From Streptomyces violens (GTDB lineage: Bacteria; Actinomycetota; Actinomycetes; Streptomycetales; Streptomycetaceae): a DNA stretch of 64,000 nt. Of this stretch, positions 15,984 to 24,521 are shown in pieces (the first letter of the stretch is position 1; every line of letters starts with the position of its first letter). A model generated the notes under the pieces. The model had not been told where the DNA came from and did not search any database. It worked only from the letters and a program-made list of their open reading frames with translations. The translations under genes and the position numbers were made by a program. Where the stretch lies: positions 681,160 to 745,159 of the forward strand of contig NZ_JOBH01000002.1 in assembly GCF_000717745.1 (NCBI RefSeq), read 5' to 3'.

Positions 15984-16616
15984 ATGGCCCGACCCCGCAA
16001 GCCCCTGCTGAGCCGTGAGCGCATCGTCACGGCGGCCCTCGCGCTCATCGACGAGGAGGGACTGCAGGCGCTCTCCACCCGGCGGCTCGCCGCCGAACTC
16101 GGGGTGAGCGGCCCGTCGCTGTACAACCACTTCACGACCAAGGACGAGATCCTGGACGCCGCGGCGGACATGGTGATCGCCAAGGTCGACGTCTCCGGAT
16201 TTGGACCCGACGGGGACTGGCGGCGCGGGCTGCTGGAGTGGGCCCGGTCCTACCGCGCAGCGCTCGCCGCGCACCCGAACTTCGTGCCGTTCCTCGCCCA
16301 GGGGCCCGGCCGCCGCCCGGCGGGCCTGAAGATGGCCGACGCGGCGTTCGGCGGCATGGTCGAGGCCGGCTGGCCGCCCGCGCAGGCCACCAAGGTCTGC
16401 GCGATGGTCCGGTACTTCGTGGCGGGCTCGGCGCTGGGCTCCTTCGCCCGCGGCTTCGTCGACGACGCGGCCGCCTACGACCCCGCCGACTACCCCCACC
16501 TCGGCCAGGCCCATCTGCTCGCCGAGCACCAGCAGCAGGTCGACGAGGGCGCCTTCGAGTCCGGACTGCGAGCCCTGGTCGACGGGTTGGCGCTGCAGTA
16601 CCAGCCGGTCTCCTGA
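15984..16616 (+). CDS. TetR-family repressor, likely regulator of ACAD and ALDH-ADH genes
   Basis: 210 residues. The DNA-binding domain is near the start (LSTRRLAAELGVSGPSLYNH). The C-terminal domain is of the type with GLLEWARSYRAALAAHPNF, seen in tetracycline-repressor-like C-terminal families. The ATG at 15984 lies seven bases after TACTAT and has no ribosome site, so the transcript is probably leaderless. The operator at 15939-15956 would let it repress both itself and the divergent dehydrogenase; a second copy at 21967 points to the ALDH-ADH unit as a further target. Confidence 0.9.
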   Translation: MARPRKPLLSRERIVTAALALIDEEGLQALSTRRLAAELGVSGPSLYNHFTTKDEILDAAADMVIAKVDVSGFGPDGDWRRGLLEWARSYRAALAAHPNFVPFLAQGPGRRPAGLKMADAAFGGMVEAGWPPAQATKVCAMVRYFVAGSALGSFARGFVDDAAAYDPADYPHLGQAHLLAEHQQQVDEGAFESGLRALVDGLALQYQPVS

Positions 16617-16648
16617 CCTCACCCGCCGCGATACCGCGACCCTCCCCT

Positions 16649-16677
16649 GTTACGTACATGTAACACCCATGTAATAT
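16649..16677 (+). promoter_or_regulatory. GlnR-like box and -10 of the urea transporter
   Basis: Three pentamers, GTTAC, GTAAC and GTAAT, are spaced by exactly six bases each (16649, 16660, 16671). This fits the Streptomyces GlnR pattern gTnAc-n6-GaAAc-n6-gTnAc; a fourth element is not conserved. TAATAT (16672-16677) overlaps the third element and would be a strong -10, about 40 bases before the GTG start. Confidence 0.6.
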
Positions 16678-16718
16678 CCGGTCGGCCGTGACGTACCGCG
16701 CGCGACAGGAGAAGACAC

Positions 16719-17726
16719 GTGCAGCAGCCGATACCGGACCGCCGGTGCTATGCCTTCCTGCTGCGAGTACTGCGCGGCCAGGCACAGGTCGACTTCCTGT
16801 CCAGCGCGCTCGCCGGGCTGATCTTCACCGTCGCCCTGTTCGCCGCCGGCTGGCAGTACGGCATCTACGGACTGTGCGGCACCGCGCTCGGCACGGCCAC
16901 GGCGCAGGCGCTCGGCGTGGCCCGCGACCGGGTCACCGCGGGCCTGGAGGGCTTCAACTCCTGCCTGGTGGCGGTGGGTTTCGCCGCTTTCCTGGGCGCC
17001 GACCACCTCTCCACCGCGCTGCTGGCCGCAGGCGGCTGCGTGGTCGTCACCGTGCTCACCGGGGCCGTCGGCACGCTGCTGCGCCCGTGGAACCTGCCCA
17101 CGCTGACCCTGCCGTACTGCCTCACCGCCAGCGCCATGACCATCGCGGCGCCCGGCTTCGTCCGCGTCTGGCACCAGGGCCCCGGCCTGGCCACGCTCGC
17201 GAGCCCGGCGTCCGGCCGGACCGCACTCACCTGGTCCGACCTCTGGCACGCCTTCTTCTCCAACATCGCCCAGATCTTCTTCATGCCGCAGTGGTACGTC
17301 GGCGCGCTCTTCCTCGTCGGCATCTTCGTCGCCGACCGCCGGCTGGGCGCGCTGGCCTGCCTGGGCAGCGCGGTGGGCATCGCGGCGGGCTGGCTGCTGG
17401 GCGCGCCCGCCGGGCAGATCGCCGACGGCGGGACGGGATACAACGCGGTGCTCGTCACGATGGCGCTGGGCGGCGTCTTCCTGGCCACCGACCGCTGGTC
17501 GCTGGCGTACGCGGTGACCGGCGCGACCGCGGCCACCATCCTGACCTCGGCGACCGCCGCGCTCTTCGCCCCGTCCGGCGGGCACACCTTCACCTGGCCG
17601 TTCGTGCTGACCACGCTGGCGTTCCTGGTCGCGGTGCCGGCCTTCCCGCGGTTGCGGAAGGCCGGCGAGCCCGCGGCGTCCGAGGCCCCGGCGGGCCCCG
17701 CTACTCCGCCGGCCGCGGCTGCGTAG
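16719..17726 (+). CDS. Urea transporter (UT/SLC14 family)
   Basis: 335 residues, about ten hydrophobic segments. GLEGFNSCLVAVGF and the later GYNAVLVTMALGG are the two UT-family repeats that line the urea pore. The protein therefore likely mediates passive urea uptake. The GTG at 16719 follows ACAGGAG. A GlnR-type box lies 44-70 bases upstream, consistent with induction under nitrogen limitation (inference). No urease genes are in the window. The 3' end overlaps the convergent MHS transporter gene by 26 bases. Confidence 0.9.
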   Translation: MQQPIPDRRCYAFLLRVLRGQAQVDFLSSALAGLIFTVALFAAGWQYGIYGLCGTALGTATAQALGVARDRVTAGLEGFNSCLVAVGFAAFLGADHLSTALLAAGGCVVVTVLTGAVGTLLRPWNLPTLTLPYCLTASAMTIAAPGFVRVWHQGPGLATLASPASGRTALTWSDLWHAFFSNIAQIFFMPQWYVGALFLVGIFVADRRLGALACLGSAVGIAAGWLLGAPAGQIADGGTGYNAVLVTMALGGVFLATDRWSLAYAVTGATAATILTSATAALFAPSGGHTFTWPFVLTTLAFLVAVPAFPRLRKAGEPAASEAPAGPATPPAAAA

Positions 17727-19086
17727 CCGGGGCAGCGGCGGGCGCAGCGGCCTCCGCGGCCGCCCGCTTGGCGCGCTTGGCGAGTACCGCGATGGAGGCC
17801 AGGGCGATCACCGCGAGCACCATGATGTAGCCGGAGACCGCCATCGAGGTGCCGCTCGCCTCCAGCAGCAGGACCATCAGGAACGGCGCGAGGCCGCCGC
17901 CCAGGACGGCGCTGATCTGGTAGCCGAGCGAGGCCCCCGTGTAGCGCATCTCCGCCGAGAACAGCTCGGCGAACAGTGCGGCCTGCGGCCCGTACATGAT
18001 GCTCAGGAAGCAGCTGGCGATGAACGTGCCGACGGCCAGCCACACCAGCGAGGCGGTGTCGATCAGCAGGAACATCGGTATCGCCCAGACCAGCAGCCCG
18101 ACCGCGCCGAGCGTGTAGACACGCAGCCGGCCGATCCGGTCGGAGAGCGCCGCGGAGGCCGGGATCAGGGCGAGCTGGGTGAGGCTGACCAGGAGGGAGA
18201 CGGTCAGCACGGCCGTGCGCTGCATGGCCAGCTCGCGGGTGGCGTAGTCCAGTACGCCGGTGATCAGGATGTAGAACGTCGCCGTGTTCACCGTGAAGCT
18301 GCCGCCGGCCAGCAGGACCGTGCCGAGGTGCTGGCGGAGGATCGTGCGCAGCGGCGAGCGCTGGGCGTCCGCCTGCTGTTCGGCGGCGGCCAGCCGGCGC
18401 TCGGCGTCGCGGAATTCGGGCGTCTCCTCGACGCGGGTGTGGATGTACCAGGCGAGGACCAGCACGAGGATGCCGACGAAGAACGGCAGTCGCCAGCCCC
18501 AGGAGGCGAAGCCCGCGTCGCCGACGACCGCGCCGGCCACCAGGAAGACGGTGTTGGCGGTGACCACGCCGATCGGCACGCCGAGCTGGACCAGCGAGCC
18601 GTACAGCCCGCGCTTGCCCTCGGGGGCGTACTCGGTGGCCATCAGCATCGCGCCGCCCCACTGGGCGCCGACCGCGATGCCCTGCACGATGCGCAGCAGG
18701 ACCAGGAGGATCGGCGCGGCGATGCCGATCGTCTCGTACGTGGGGAGCAGGCCGATGCCGGTCGTGGCCAGGCCCATCAGCGTCAGCGCCAGGACGAGCA
18801 TGGGCTTGCGGCCGCGCTTGTCGCCGAGCTGGCCGGCGATGACGCCGCCGATGGGTCTGGCGAGGAAGCCGACCGCGAAGGTCGCGAATGCGGCGAGCAC
18901 GCCGGCGACCTGGCTCCCCGAGGGGAAGAAGGCGTGCCCCAGTACGAGGGCCGCGGCGATGCCGAAGACGAAGTAGTCGTACCACTCGACGGCGGACGCC
19001 AGAGCGGCCGCGGTGGCCACCTTGCGGCGGTGCCGGGCGGTGGGGGCCGGGGTGGGGCTCGGTGTCGCGGGGGAGGCCGTGTCCAT
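17701..19086 (-). CDS. MHS-family MFS transporter
   Basis: 461 residues. The signature SAVEWYDYFVFGIAAALVLG, the loop GQLGDKRGRK, and VQGIAVGAQWGGAMLMATEY place it in the metabolite:H+ symporter family. Cytoplasmic loops contain a charged stretch (EETPEFRDAERRLAAAEQQ). The ATG at 19086 was chosen because the earlier in-frame codons lie in the promoter. A well-formed promoter with a palindrome in its spacer sits at 19142-19170. Substrate unknown; MHS members carry organic acids or betaines. Convergent with the urea transporter and upstream of nothing on its strand. Confidence 0.9.
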   Translation of the reverse strand: MDTASPATPSPTPAPTARHRRKVATAAALASAVEWYDYFVFGIAAALVLGHAFFPSGSQVAGVLAAFATFAVGFLARPIGGVIAGQLGDKRGRKPMLVLALTLMGLATTGIGLLPTYETIGIAAPILLVLLRIVQGIAVGAQWGGAMLMATEYAPEGKRGLYGSLVQLGVPIGVVTANTVFLVAGAVVGDAGFASWGWRLPFFVGILVLVLAWYIHTRVEETPEFRDAERRLAAAEQQADAQRSPLRTILRQHLGTVLLAGGSFTVNTATFYILITGVLDYATRELAMQRTAVLTVSLLVSLTQLALIPASAALSDRIGRLRVYTLGAVGLLVWAIPMFLLIDTASLVWLAVGTFIASCFLSIMYGPQAALFAELFSAEMRYTGASLGYQISAVLGGGLAPFLMVLLLEASGTSMAVSGYIMVLAVIALASIAVLAKRAKRAAAEAAAPAAAPATQPRPAE

Positions 19087-19141
19087 GCGTGCACGCTCCG
19101 AGGGTGCTGGGGAACGGGGGGCGGCGCCGTGATTGCGGGTG

Positions 19142-19170
19142 ACCGTACCGACCGGCTGGTACGTGGTCAA
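19142..19170 (-). promoter_or_regulatory. MHS transporter promoter with operator in the spacer
   Basis: Read on the minus strand: -35 TTGACC (complement of 19165-19170), 17-base spacer, -10 TACGGT (complement of 19142-19147). The spacer and flanks hold the imperfect 18-bp dyad GTACCAGCCGGTCGGTAC (19145-19162). An operator between -35 and -10 is a classic TetR-type repression geometry. Confidence 0.65.
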
Positions 19171-19299
19171 CGGTCTGCGCAACAGGAGTTTTTACGGAGG
19201 CATGAGCGGGGCTTTGCCCAGCTGGAGCGGCATGTTCCGGGCAGCCCGAAGGCCCCCGGGGCACTCGCTCCCGGGGGTCAGTCGGACCGTGTCAGGCCA

Positions 19300-20379
19300 T
19301 CAGAAGACGATCAGCGCGCGGCCTCCCTTGCCCGCGAGCATGGCGTCGAAGGCGGCCGGGATGCCCTCCAGCCCGATCCGCTCGGTGACCAGCCCGGACA
19401 GGTCCAGCGCGCCGCTGCGGACGTGCTCGGCGATGACCGGGAGGTCCTTGGCGGGGTCGCTGTTCCCGTAGACGCAGCCGGAGAGGGTGCGGCCGAAGTA
19501 GAAGAGCTCCAGCGCGGAGAAGGTGACCTGCTGGTCCTGGCCGCCGACGCCGACGACCGTCGTGCGGCCGCCGCGGCGGGTCGAGGACCAGGCGGTACGG
19601 ATCGTGTCGGCGCGGCCGACGCATTCGAGGGCGACGTCGGCGCCGACCCCGCCGGTGATCTTGCGGATGCTCTTGGCAGTGTCATCGGCCGCCACCAGGA
19701 AGTCCGTGGCGCCCGCCGCGCGCGCCAGCTCCTCCTTCGCCGGGGAGACGTCGACGGCGATGATCGGGCCCGCGCCCGCGATCCGCGCGGCCTGGAGCGT
19801 GGCCAGGCCGACGCCGCCGACGCCGAAGACGACGACCGACTCCCCCGCGCGGACCTGCGCGGAGTTGTGCACCGCGCCCCAGCCCGTGAGGACCGCGCAG
19901 CCCAGCAGGGCGGCCTCGGTGAGCGGTACGCCCTTCGGAAGCGGCAGCGCGGCGTTCGCCGCGACCACCGTCTCCTCGGCGAAGACGGCCGTACCGAGGC
20001 CCGGGTAGAGCTCGCTGCCGTCCGCGCGCTGTGCGTACGGCTTCGCCGCCGCGGCGGCCGAGTTGGCGCACAGCCACACCTCGCCCAGCCCGCAGAAGTG
20101 GCAGTCGCCGCAGGACGGCGCCCAGTTGAGGACGACCGGGTCGCCGGGCGCGAGGCCGGTGACGCCCTCCCCGACGGCGGTGACGGTCCCCGCGCCCTCG
20201 TGCCCGAGGACCGCGGGGACCGGCTGCTTGAGCGTGCCGTTGGACAGCGACAGGTCGGAGTGGCAGACCCCGGCCGCGGCGAGCTTGACCCGGATCTGGC
20301 CGGGTCCGGGATCGGGGAGCTGGATCTCGGCGATCTCCAGCGGGGCGTTGACGGCGGTCAGTACGGCAGCGCGGACCAC
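19300..20379 (-). CDS. Zinc-dependent alcohol dehydrogenase (MDR family)
   Basis: 359 residues. Catalytic zinc ligands are in GVCHSDLS and LGHEGAGTV. The structural zinc loop is CGDCHFCGLGEVWLC (four Cys). The NAD site is VFGVGGVGLATLQAARIAG. It resembles class-III-like Zn alcohol dehydrogenases that oxidise primary alcohols or glutathione/mycothiol adducts; the exact substrate is open. The start is GTG 20379 (MVRAAVL). It follows the aldehyde dehydrogenase gene by 103 bases on the same strand, so alcohol to aldehyde to acid conversion by the pair is likely. The unit carries the TetR operator at 21967-21984. Confidence 0.93.
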   Translation of the reverse strand: MVRAAVLTAVNAPLEIAEIQLPDPGPGQIRVKLAAAGVCHSDLSLSNGTLKQPVPAVLGHEGAGTVTAVGEGVTGLAPGDPVVLNWAPSCGDCHFCGLGEVWLCANSAAAAAKPYAQRADGSELYPGLGTAVFAEETVVAANAALPLPKGVPLTEAALLGCAVLTGWGAVHNSAQVRAGESVVVFGVGGVGLATLQAARIAGAGPIIAVDVSPAKEELARAAGATDFLVAADDTAKSIRKITGGVGADVALECVGRADTIRTAWSSTRRGGRTTVVGVGGQDQQVTFSALELFYFGRTLSGCVYGNSDPAKDLPVIAEHVRSGALDLSGLVTERIGLEGIPAAFDAMLAGKGGRALIVF

Positions 20380-20482
20380 GGTGCGGTCTCCTCGGTGGGG
20401 AGTGCGGAGTACGGGCGGGAACTGCGGGATGGGACCTGCGGGGAAAGGATCGGGCGCCGGCCGGGACCGGCGCCCGGGCCGC

Positions 20483-21901
20483 TCAGAGCTGGAGCGACTT
20501 GGTCTGGAGGTACTCGGTCAGGCCGTGCGGGCCCAGCTCGCGGCCGACGCCGGACTGCTTGTACCCGCCGAAGGGCGCGAGGAGGTTGAAGCGGCCGCCG
20601 TTGATGTCGACCTGGCCGGTGTCGAGCTTGCGCGCGAACGCCACCGCGGTCTCCTGGTCCTTGGCCCAGACGGCGCCGGCCAGGCCGTAGACGGTGCCGT
20701 TGGCGATCTTCACGGCCTCGTCCTCGTCCCGGTACTTCATGATCGAGATGACCGGCCCGAAGATCTCCTCCTGCGCGATGGTCATGCCGGGGGTGACGTC
20801 GGCGAAGACGGTCGGGCGGACGTAGTAGCCGGACGGCAGCCCCTCGGGGGCCTCGGCGCCGCCGGTGACCAGGCGCGCGCCCTCCTCCTGGCCCTTGGCG
20901 ATGAAGCCGCGGACCCGGTCGCGCTGCTTGGCGTTGACGACCGGACCGAGGCGGCTGGCCTCGTCGTTCGGGTCGCCGGGCACGTACTTGGCGACGATGT
21001 CGGCGGCGAGCCGGACGGCCTCCTCGTACTGGTCCTCGTGGACGAGCATCCGGGTCAGCGCGTTGCAGGACTGGCCGGAGTTGCGGATGACGTCGGCGAC
21101 GTTGACCTTCACGGCCTTGGCGAGGTCGGCGCCCGGCAGGATGACGTTGGCGGACTTGCCGCCCAGCTCCAGCGCGACGCGCTTGACGGCGCCGCCGGCG
21201 ATGGCGCCGATCTTCTTGCCGACCGCGGTGGAGCCGGTGAAGGAGACCAGGTCCACGCCCTCGTGCTCGGCGAGCGCCTGGCCCGCGACCGTGCCGAGGC
21301 CGGTGACGAGGTTGAAGACGCCGGCCGGGATCCCCGCCGCGTCCACGCACTCGGCGAAGAGCTGGGCGGTGAGCGGGGTGTCCTCGGCGGGCTTGAGGAC
21401 GACGGTGCAGCCCGCGGCGAGCGCCGGGGCGACCTTGTTGGTGATCTGGTGCAGCGGGTAGTTCCAGGGCGTGATCGCGCCGACCACGCCGACCGGCTCG
21501 TGCAGCACGGTGGAGGTGCCGAGCTGCTCCTCGAAGGAGTGCTCGGCGGCGAGCTGGGCGTACGAGGCGGTCACCGCGATCGGCATGCCGGTCTGCACGT
21601 TCGCGGCGAAGGACTTCGGCGAGCCCAGCTCGGCGGTGATGGTCTCGGCGATCTCGCCGGCGCGCCCCTTGAGCTGCTCGACCAGCGCGGTGAGCTTGGC
21701 GGCGCGCTCGGCGGGCGCGGTGGCGCGCCAGCCGGGGAGGGCGGCGCGCGCCGCCCGTACGGCGGCGTCGATGTCGGCCGCGGTGCCGGCCGGAACGGTG
21801 GCGATCACCTGCTCGTCGGCGGGGTTGCGCACCTCGATGGTGTCGCCCCCCACCGCGTCCCGCCAGGCTCCGTCGATGTACATGCCGTCGTGTGCCTTCA
21901 T
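20483..21901 (-). CDS. NAD(P)-dependent aldehyde dehydrogenase
   Basis: 472 residues, the usual ALDH length. ITPWNYPLHQITNKVAPALA and LVSFTGSTAVGKKI form the cofactor site. The general base Glu is in LELGGKSANVIL, and the nucleophile Cys in NSGQSCNALTRM. It oxidises an aldehyde to the acid. The ATG at 21901 follows GGAGG by eight bases. It is first gene of a unit with the downstream Zn alcohol dehydrogenase. The promoter region holds AACTATCGCCGCTAGTTT 66-83 bases upstream, the same operator as at the ACAD/TetR divergent region 6 kb away. Confidence 0.94.
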   Translation of the reverse strand: MKAHDGMYIDGAWRDAVGGDTIEVRNPADEQVIATVPAGTAADIDAAVRAARAALPGWRATAPAERAAKLTALVEQLKGRAGEIAETITAELGSPKSFAANVQTGMPIAVTASYAQLAAEHSFEEQLGTSTVLHEPVGVVGAITPWNYPLHQITNKVAPALAAGCTVVLKPAEDTPLTAQLFAECVDAAGIPAGVFNLVTGLGTVAGQALAEHEGVDLVSFTGSTAVGKKIGAIAGGAVKRVALELGGKSANVILPGADLAKAVKVNVADVIRNSGQSCNALTRMLVHEDQYEEAVRLAADIVAKYVPGDPNDEASRLGPVVNAKQRDRVRGFIAKGQEEGARLVTGGAEAPEGLPSGYYVRPTVFADVTPGMTIAQEEIFGPVISIMKYRDEDEAVKIANGTVYGLAGAVWAKDQETAVAFARKLDTGQVDINGGRFNLLAPFGGYKQSGVGRELGPHGLTEYLQTKSLQL

Positions 21902-21966
21902 GTCGGCGTCCTCCCCAGGGGTGGTCGTCAGGTGCGCTAAGCGGGCGCTCATACGCCGCGCGTACA

Positions 21967-21984
21967 AACTATCGCCGCTAGTTT
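21967..21984. promoter_or_regulatory. TetR operator, copy 2 (AACTATCGCCGCTAGTTT)
   Basis: A near-perfect dyad, AAACTA-N7-TAGTTT. Fifteen of 18 bases match the site at 15939-15956, and the differences are all transitions. On the minus strand GATAGT within it occupies the same place as GATAAT in the other copy, so both sites cover a -10 element. Confidence 0.65.
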
Positions 21985-22053
21985 GCGGGGCGCCACCCTG
22001 CCGAGGGTCCCCTCTCGACTGATTTCGGGTGGCGGGCGGCGCAGTATCCCACT

Positions 22054-22070
22054 CCCGCCTTTCGGGCGGG
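22054..22070. repeat. Short GC-rich hairpin upstream of the STAND regulator
   Basis: CCCGCC-TTTCG-GGCGGG forms a six-bp stem with a five-base loop in the divergent intergenic region. It could be part of the leader of the plus-strand regulator. No other support. Confidence 0.35.
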
Positions 22071-22163
22071 TGACAGTCGCCGGAAGGGACGCACGACCCA
22101 CGCGTCGCCGCTACCGTGCGCGCCATCCAGCACCATTCACGAGTACCGACGTACGGGGTGGCG

Positions 22164-24521
22164 ATGCGCATGGTCCAGGAGACCGGGCACCGGCGCAGCG
22201 GCGAGCTGCCCGCCGAAACGACCAGCTTCATCGGCAGACAGCGGGAGATCGCGCAGGTCGCGGCGGTGCTCGACCGCTTTCGCCTGGTCACCCTCACCGG
22301 CCCCGGCGGGGTCGGCAAGACCCGTACGGCGGTGCGCGCAGCGCATCGGCTGCGCGACCGGTCCCCGGACGGGGTCCATCTCGTACCGCTCTCCGCGCTC
22401 ACCGAACCCGAGCTGCTGCCCAACACCGTCGCGGCCGCGCTCGATCTGCCCGAGCAGGCCGCCCGGCCCGCCATGGAAGTCCTCACCGCCTACCTGGAGG
22501 ACAAGAACGCCCTGATCGTCCTCGACACCTGCGAGCATCTGATCGACGCGTGCGCGCTGCTCGCCGACGAACTCCTGCGCACCGCACCGGACGTGCGGCT
22601 GATCGCGACCAGCCGGCAGCCGCTGGACATCGAGGGCGAGCACGTCCTGCCCATTCCCCCGCTGTCCGTGGAGGACGGCCCGGACGCCGCGGCGGCCCGG
22701 TGCGGCCGGCCCGGCGCACGCTCCGACGCCCTGCAGCTCTTCGCGGACCGCACCGCCGCGGCCGTACCCGGATTCACCCTCACCGACGACAACCTCGCCG
22801 ACGCCACGTCCCTGTGCCGCCGCCTGGACGGCATCCCCCTCGCCATCGAACTGGCCGTGTCCCGGCTGCGCGCCCTGTCCCTGGAGGAGATCCTCGGCCG
22901 GCTCGACCGCCGCTTCCTGCTGCTCACCGGCGGCCGCCGCACCACCGTGCCCCGGCATCAGACGCTGCGCACCACCATCGGCTGGAGTCACGCCCTGTCC
23001 ACCCCCCAGGAGCGGGTGCTGTGGACCCGGCTCTCCGTCTTCGCCGGGGAGTTCAGCCTGGAGGCGGCGGAAGGGGTGTGCGCCGACGAGCGCACCCTCC
23101 CGGCCGAGGACGTCCTCGACGCGCTCTTCGGCCTCGTGGAGAAGTCCGTCGTGCAGCGCGTGGAGACCGAGGTGGGCACCCGTTACCGGATGCTCGACAC
23201 GATCCGCGAGTTCGGCCGGGACCAGCTCGCCGCGGGAGCGGAGGAGGCGGGCCTGCGGAAGCGCCACGCGGCCTACTTCCTCGACCGGGCCGGGCAGTTC
23301 GACGCCGAATGGACCGGCGACGCCCAGCTCGCCTGGGTACGCAGGCTCCGCTGCGACCAGGCCAACCTGCGGACCGCGCTGGAGACCTGCGTCAGCACCC
23401 CGGGCCTGGCGTACGACGGCCTGTGCCTCGCGACCCGGCTGTGGGGCTACTGGCAGTGCACCGGTCTGTACACCGAGGGCCGCTACTGGCTGCGCCGCGC
23501 CCTCGAATGCAGCCGCGAACCGACGCCTGAACGCGTCAAGGCGCTCTGGCTCACCAGCTGGTACCTGGACGTCCAGGGCGAGCGGGGCGACAACTGGGCG
23601 CTGCTCGACGAGGCCGAGGAGATCGCCGCCCGCGCCGGCGATGCCCGCGGCCTCGCCTGGACGCTCGCCTTCCGGCATCACGCGCGCTATTTCCGCGGCA
23701 CCGTCGACGGCGTCATCGAGGGATACGACGACGCCCGCCGGCGGATGGCCGAAGCGGGCGACGAAGTGGCCCTGCTGATCACCGCCTTCCACCTCGCCTT
23801 CGCCCACTTCGTCACCGGAGGCATCGGCGAGGGCATCGCCCTGTGCGACGAATCCCTGCGCCGCAACGCCGCCCACCCGCAGGAACACTGGTCGCGCAGC
23901 TGGGCGCTGTGGGTCAAGAGCGTCGGCCTGTGGCTGAAGGGCGAGTTCGCGCAGAGTATCGAGTGCTGCCGCGAGGGCATCCACTCCAAGGCCGCCCTGC
24001 GCGACACGATGGGCATCGCGCACTTCCTGGAGGGCTTCGCCTGGTACGCCGCGGAGCAGGGCCACTTCGAGCGGGTGGGCACCCTGCAGGGCGCTGCCGA
24101 CGTGCTGTGGCGCAAGGCCGCCAAGGAAGCCCGGTTCGGCATCCCCGTCCTGCACGAGCTCCACGACAGGGCGGCCGAGCTGGCCCGCCGGGCACTGGGC
24201 GCGGACGCGTTCCACCGGGCGTTCACCGAGGGCGGCTCGCTGGCGCCGGCCGCGGCCGTGGCACTGGCGCTGGACGAGGACCTCACGAAGATGCCGGAGC
24301 TGCCGGTCCGGCGGGGCACCCCGGCCGACGAACTCACCCCCCGCGAGCGTCAGGTCGCGGCGCTGGTCGCCCAGGGCCTCACCAACCGGGAGATCTCCGA
24401 GAAGCTCGTCGTCTCCAAGCGGACCGTCGACTCGCACATCGAGCACATCCTCGCCAAGCTCGGCTTCAGCTCCCGCGCCCAGATCGCCGCTCTCGAGGAC
24501 GGCCCGCCCGCGCCTCCGTAG
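22164..24521 (+). CDS. STAND ATPase regulator with LuxR-type C-terminal domain
   Basis: 785 residues from ATG 22164; an upstream in-frame GTG at 22116 is less likely. N-terminal NB-ARC-like NTPase: Walker A GPGGVGKT at about 46-53, Walker B-like ALIVLDTCEHL. A winged-helix and helical repeat (TPR-like) region follows from about 290 to 680. The last 65 residues are a LuxR helix-turn-helix (LTPRERQVAALVAQGLTNRE, SKRTVDSHIEHILAKLGF). Such proteins couple ligand binding and ATP state to DNA binding. The targets are unknown. The 3' end overlaps the convergent MFS gene by 56 bases. Confidence 0.92.
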   Translation: MRMVQETGHRRSGELPAETTSFIGRQREIAQVAAVLDRFRLVTLTGPGGVGKTRTAVRAAHRLRDRSPDGVHLVPLSALTEPELLPNTVAAALDLPEQAARPAMEVLTAYLEDKNALIVLDTCEHLIDACALLADELLRTAPDVRLIATSRQPLDIEGEHVLPIPPLSVEDGPDAAAARCGRPGARSDALQLFADRTAAAVPGFTLTDDNLADATSLCRRLDGIPLAIELAVSRLRALSLEEILGRLDRRFLLLTGGRRTTVPRHQTLRTTIGWSHALSTPQERVLWTRLSVFAGEFSLEAAEGVCADERTLPAEDVLDALFGLVEKSVVQRVETEVGTRYRMLDTIREFGRDQLAAGAEEAGLRKRHAAYFLDRAGQFDAEWTGDAQLAWVRRLRCDQANLRTALETCVSTPGLAYDGLCLATRLWGYWQCTGLYTEGRYWLRRALECSREPTPERVKALWLTSWYLDVQGERGDNWALLDEAEEIAARAGDARGLAWTLAFRHHARYFRGTVDGVIEGYDDARRRMAEAGDEVALLITAFHLAFAHFVTGGIGEGIALCDESLRRNAAHPQEHWSRSWALWVKSVGLWLKGEFAQSIECCREGIHSKAALRDTMGIAHFLEGFAWYAAEQGHFERVGTLQGAADVLWRKAAKEARFGIPVLHELHDRAAELARRALGADAFHRAFTEGGSLAPAAAVALALDEDLTKMPELPVRRGTPADELTPRERQVAALVAQGLTNREISEKLVVSKRTVDSHIEHILAKLGFSSRAQIAALEDGPPAPP

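Noticed and set aside
19133..19471. Small plus-strand frame with GGAGG before an ATG near 19201
   Set aside because: It runs into the antisense of the ADH gene and lies on the MHS promoter. No conserved composition; treated as chance.
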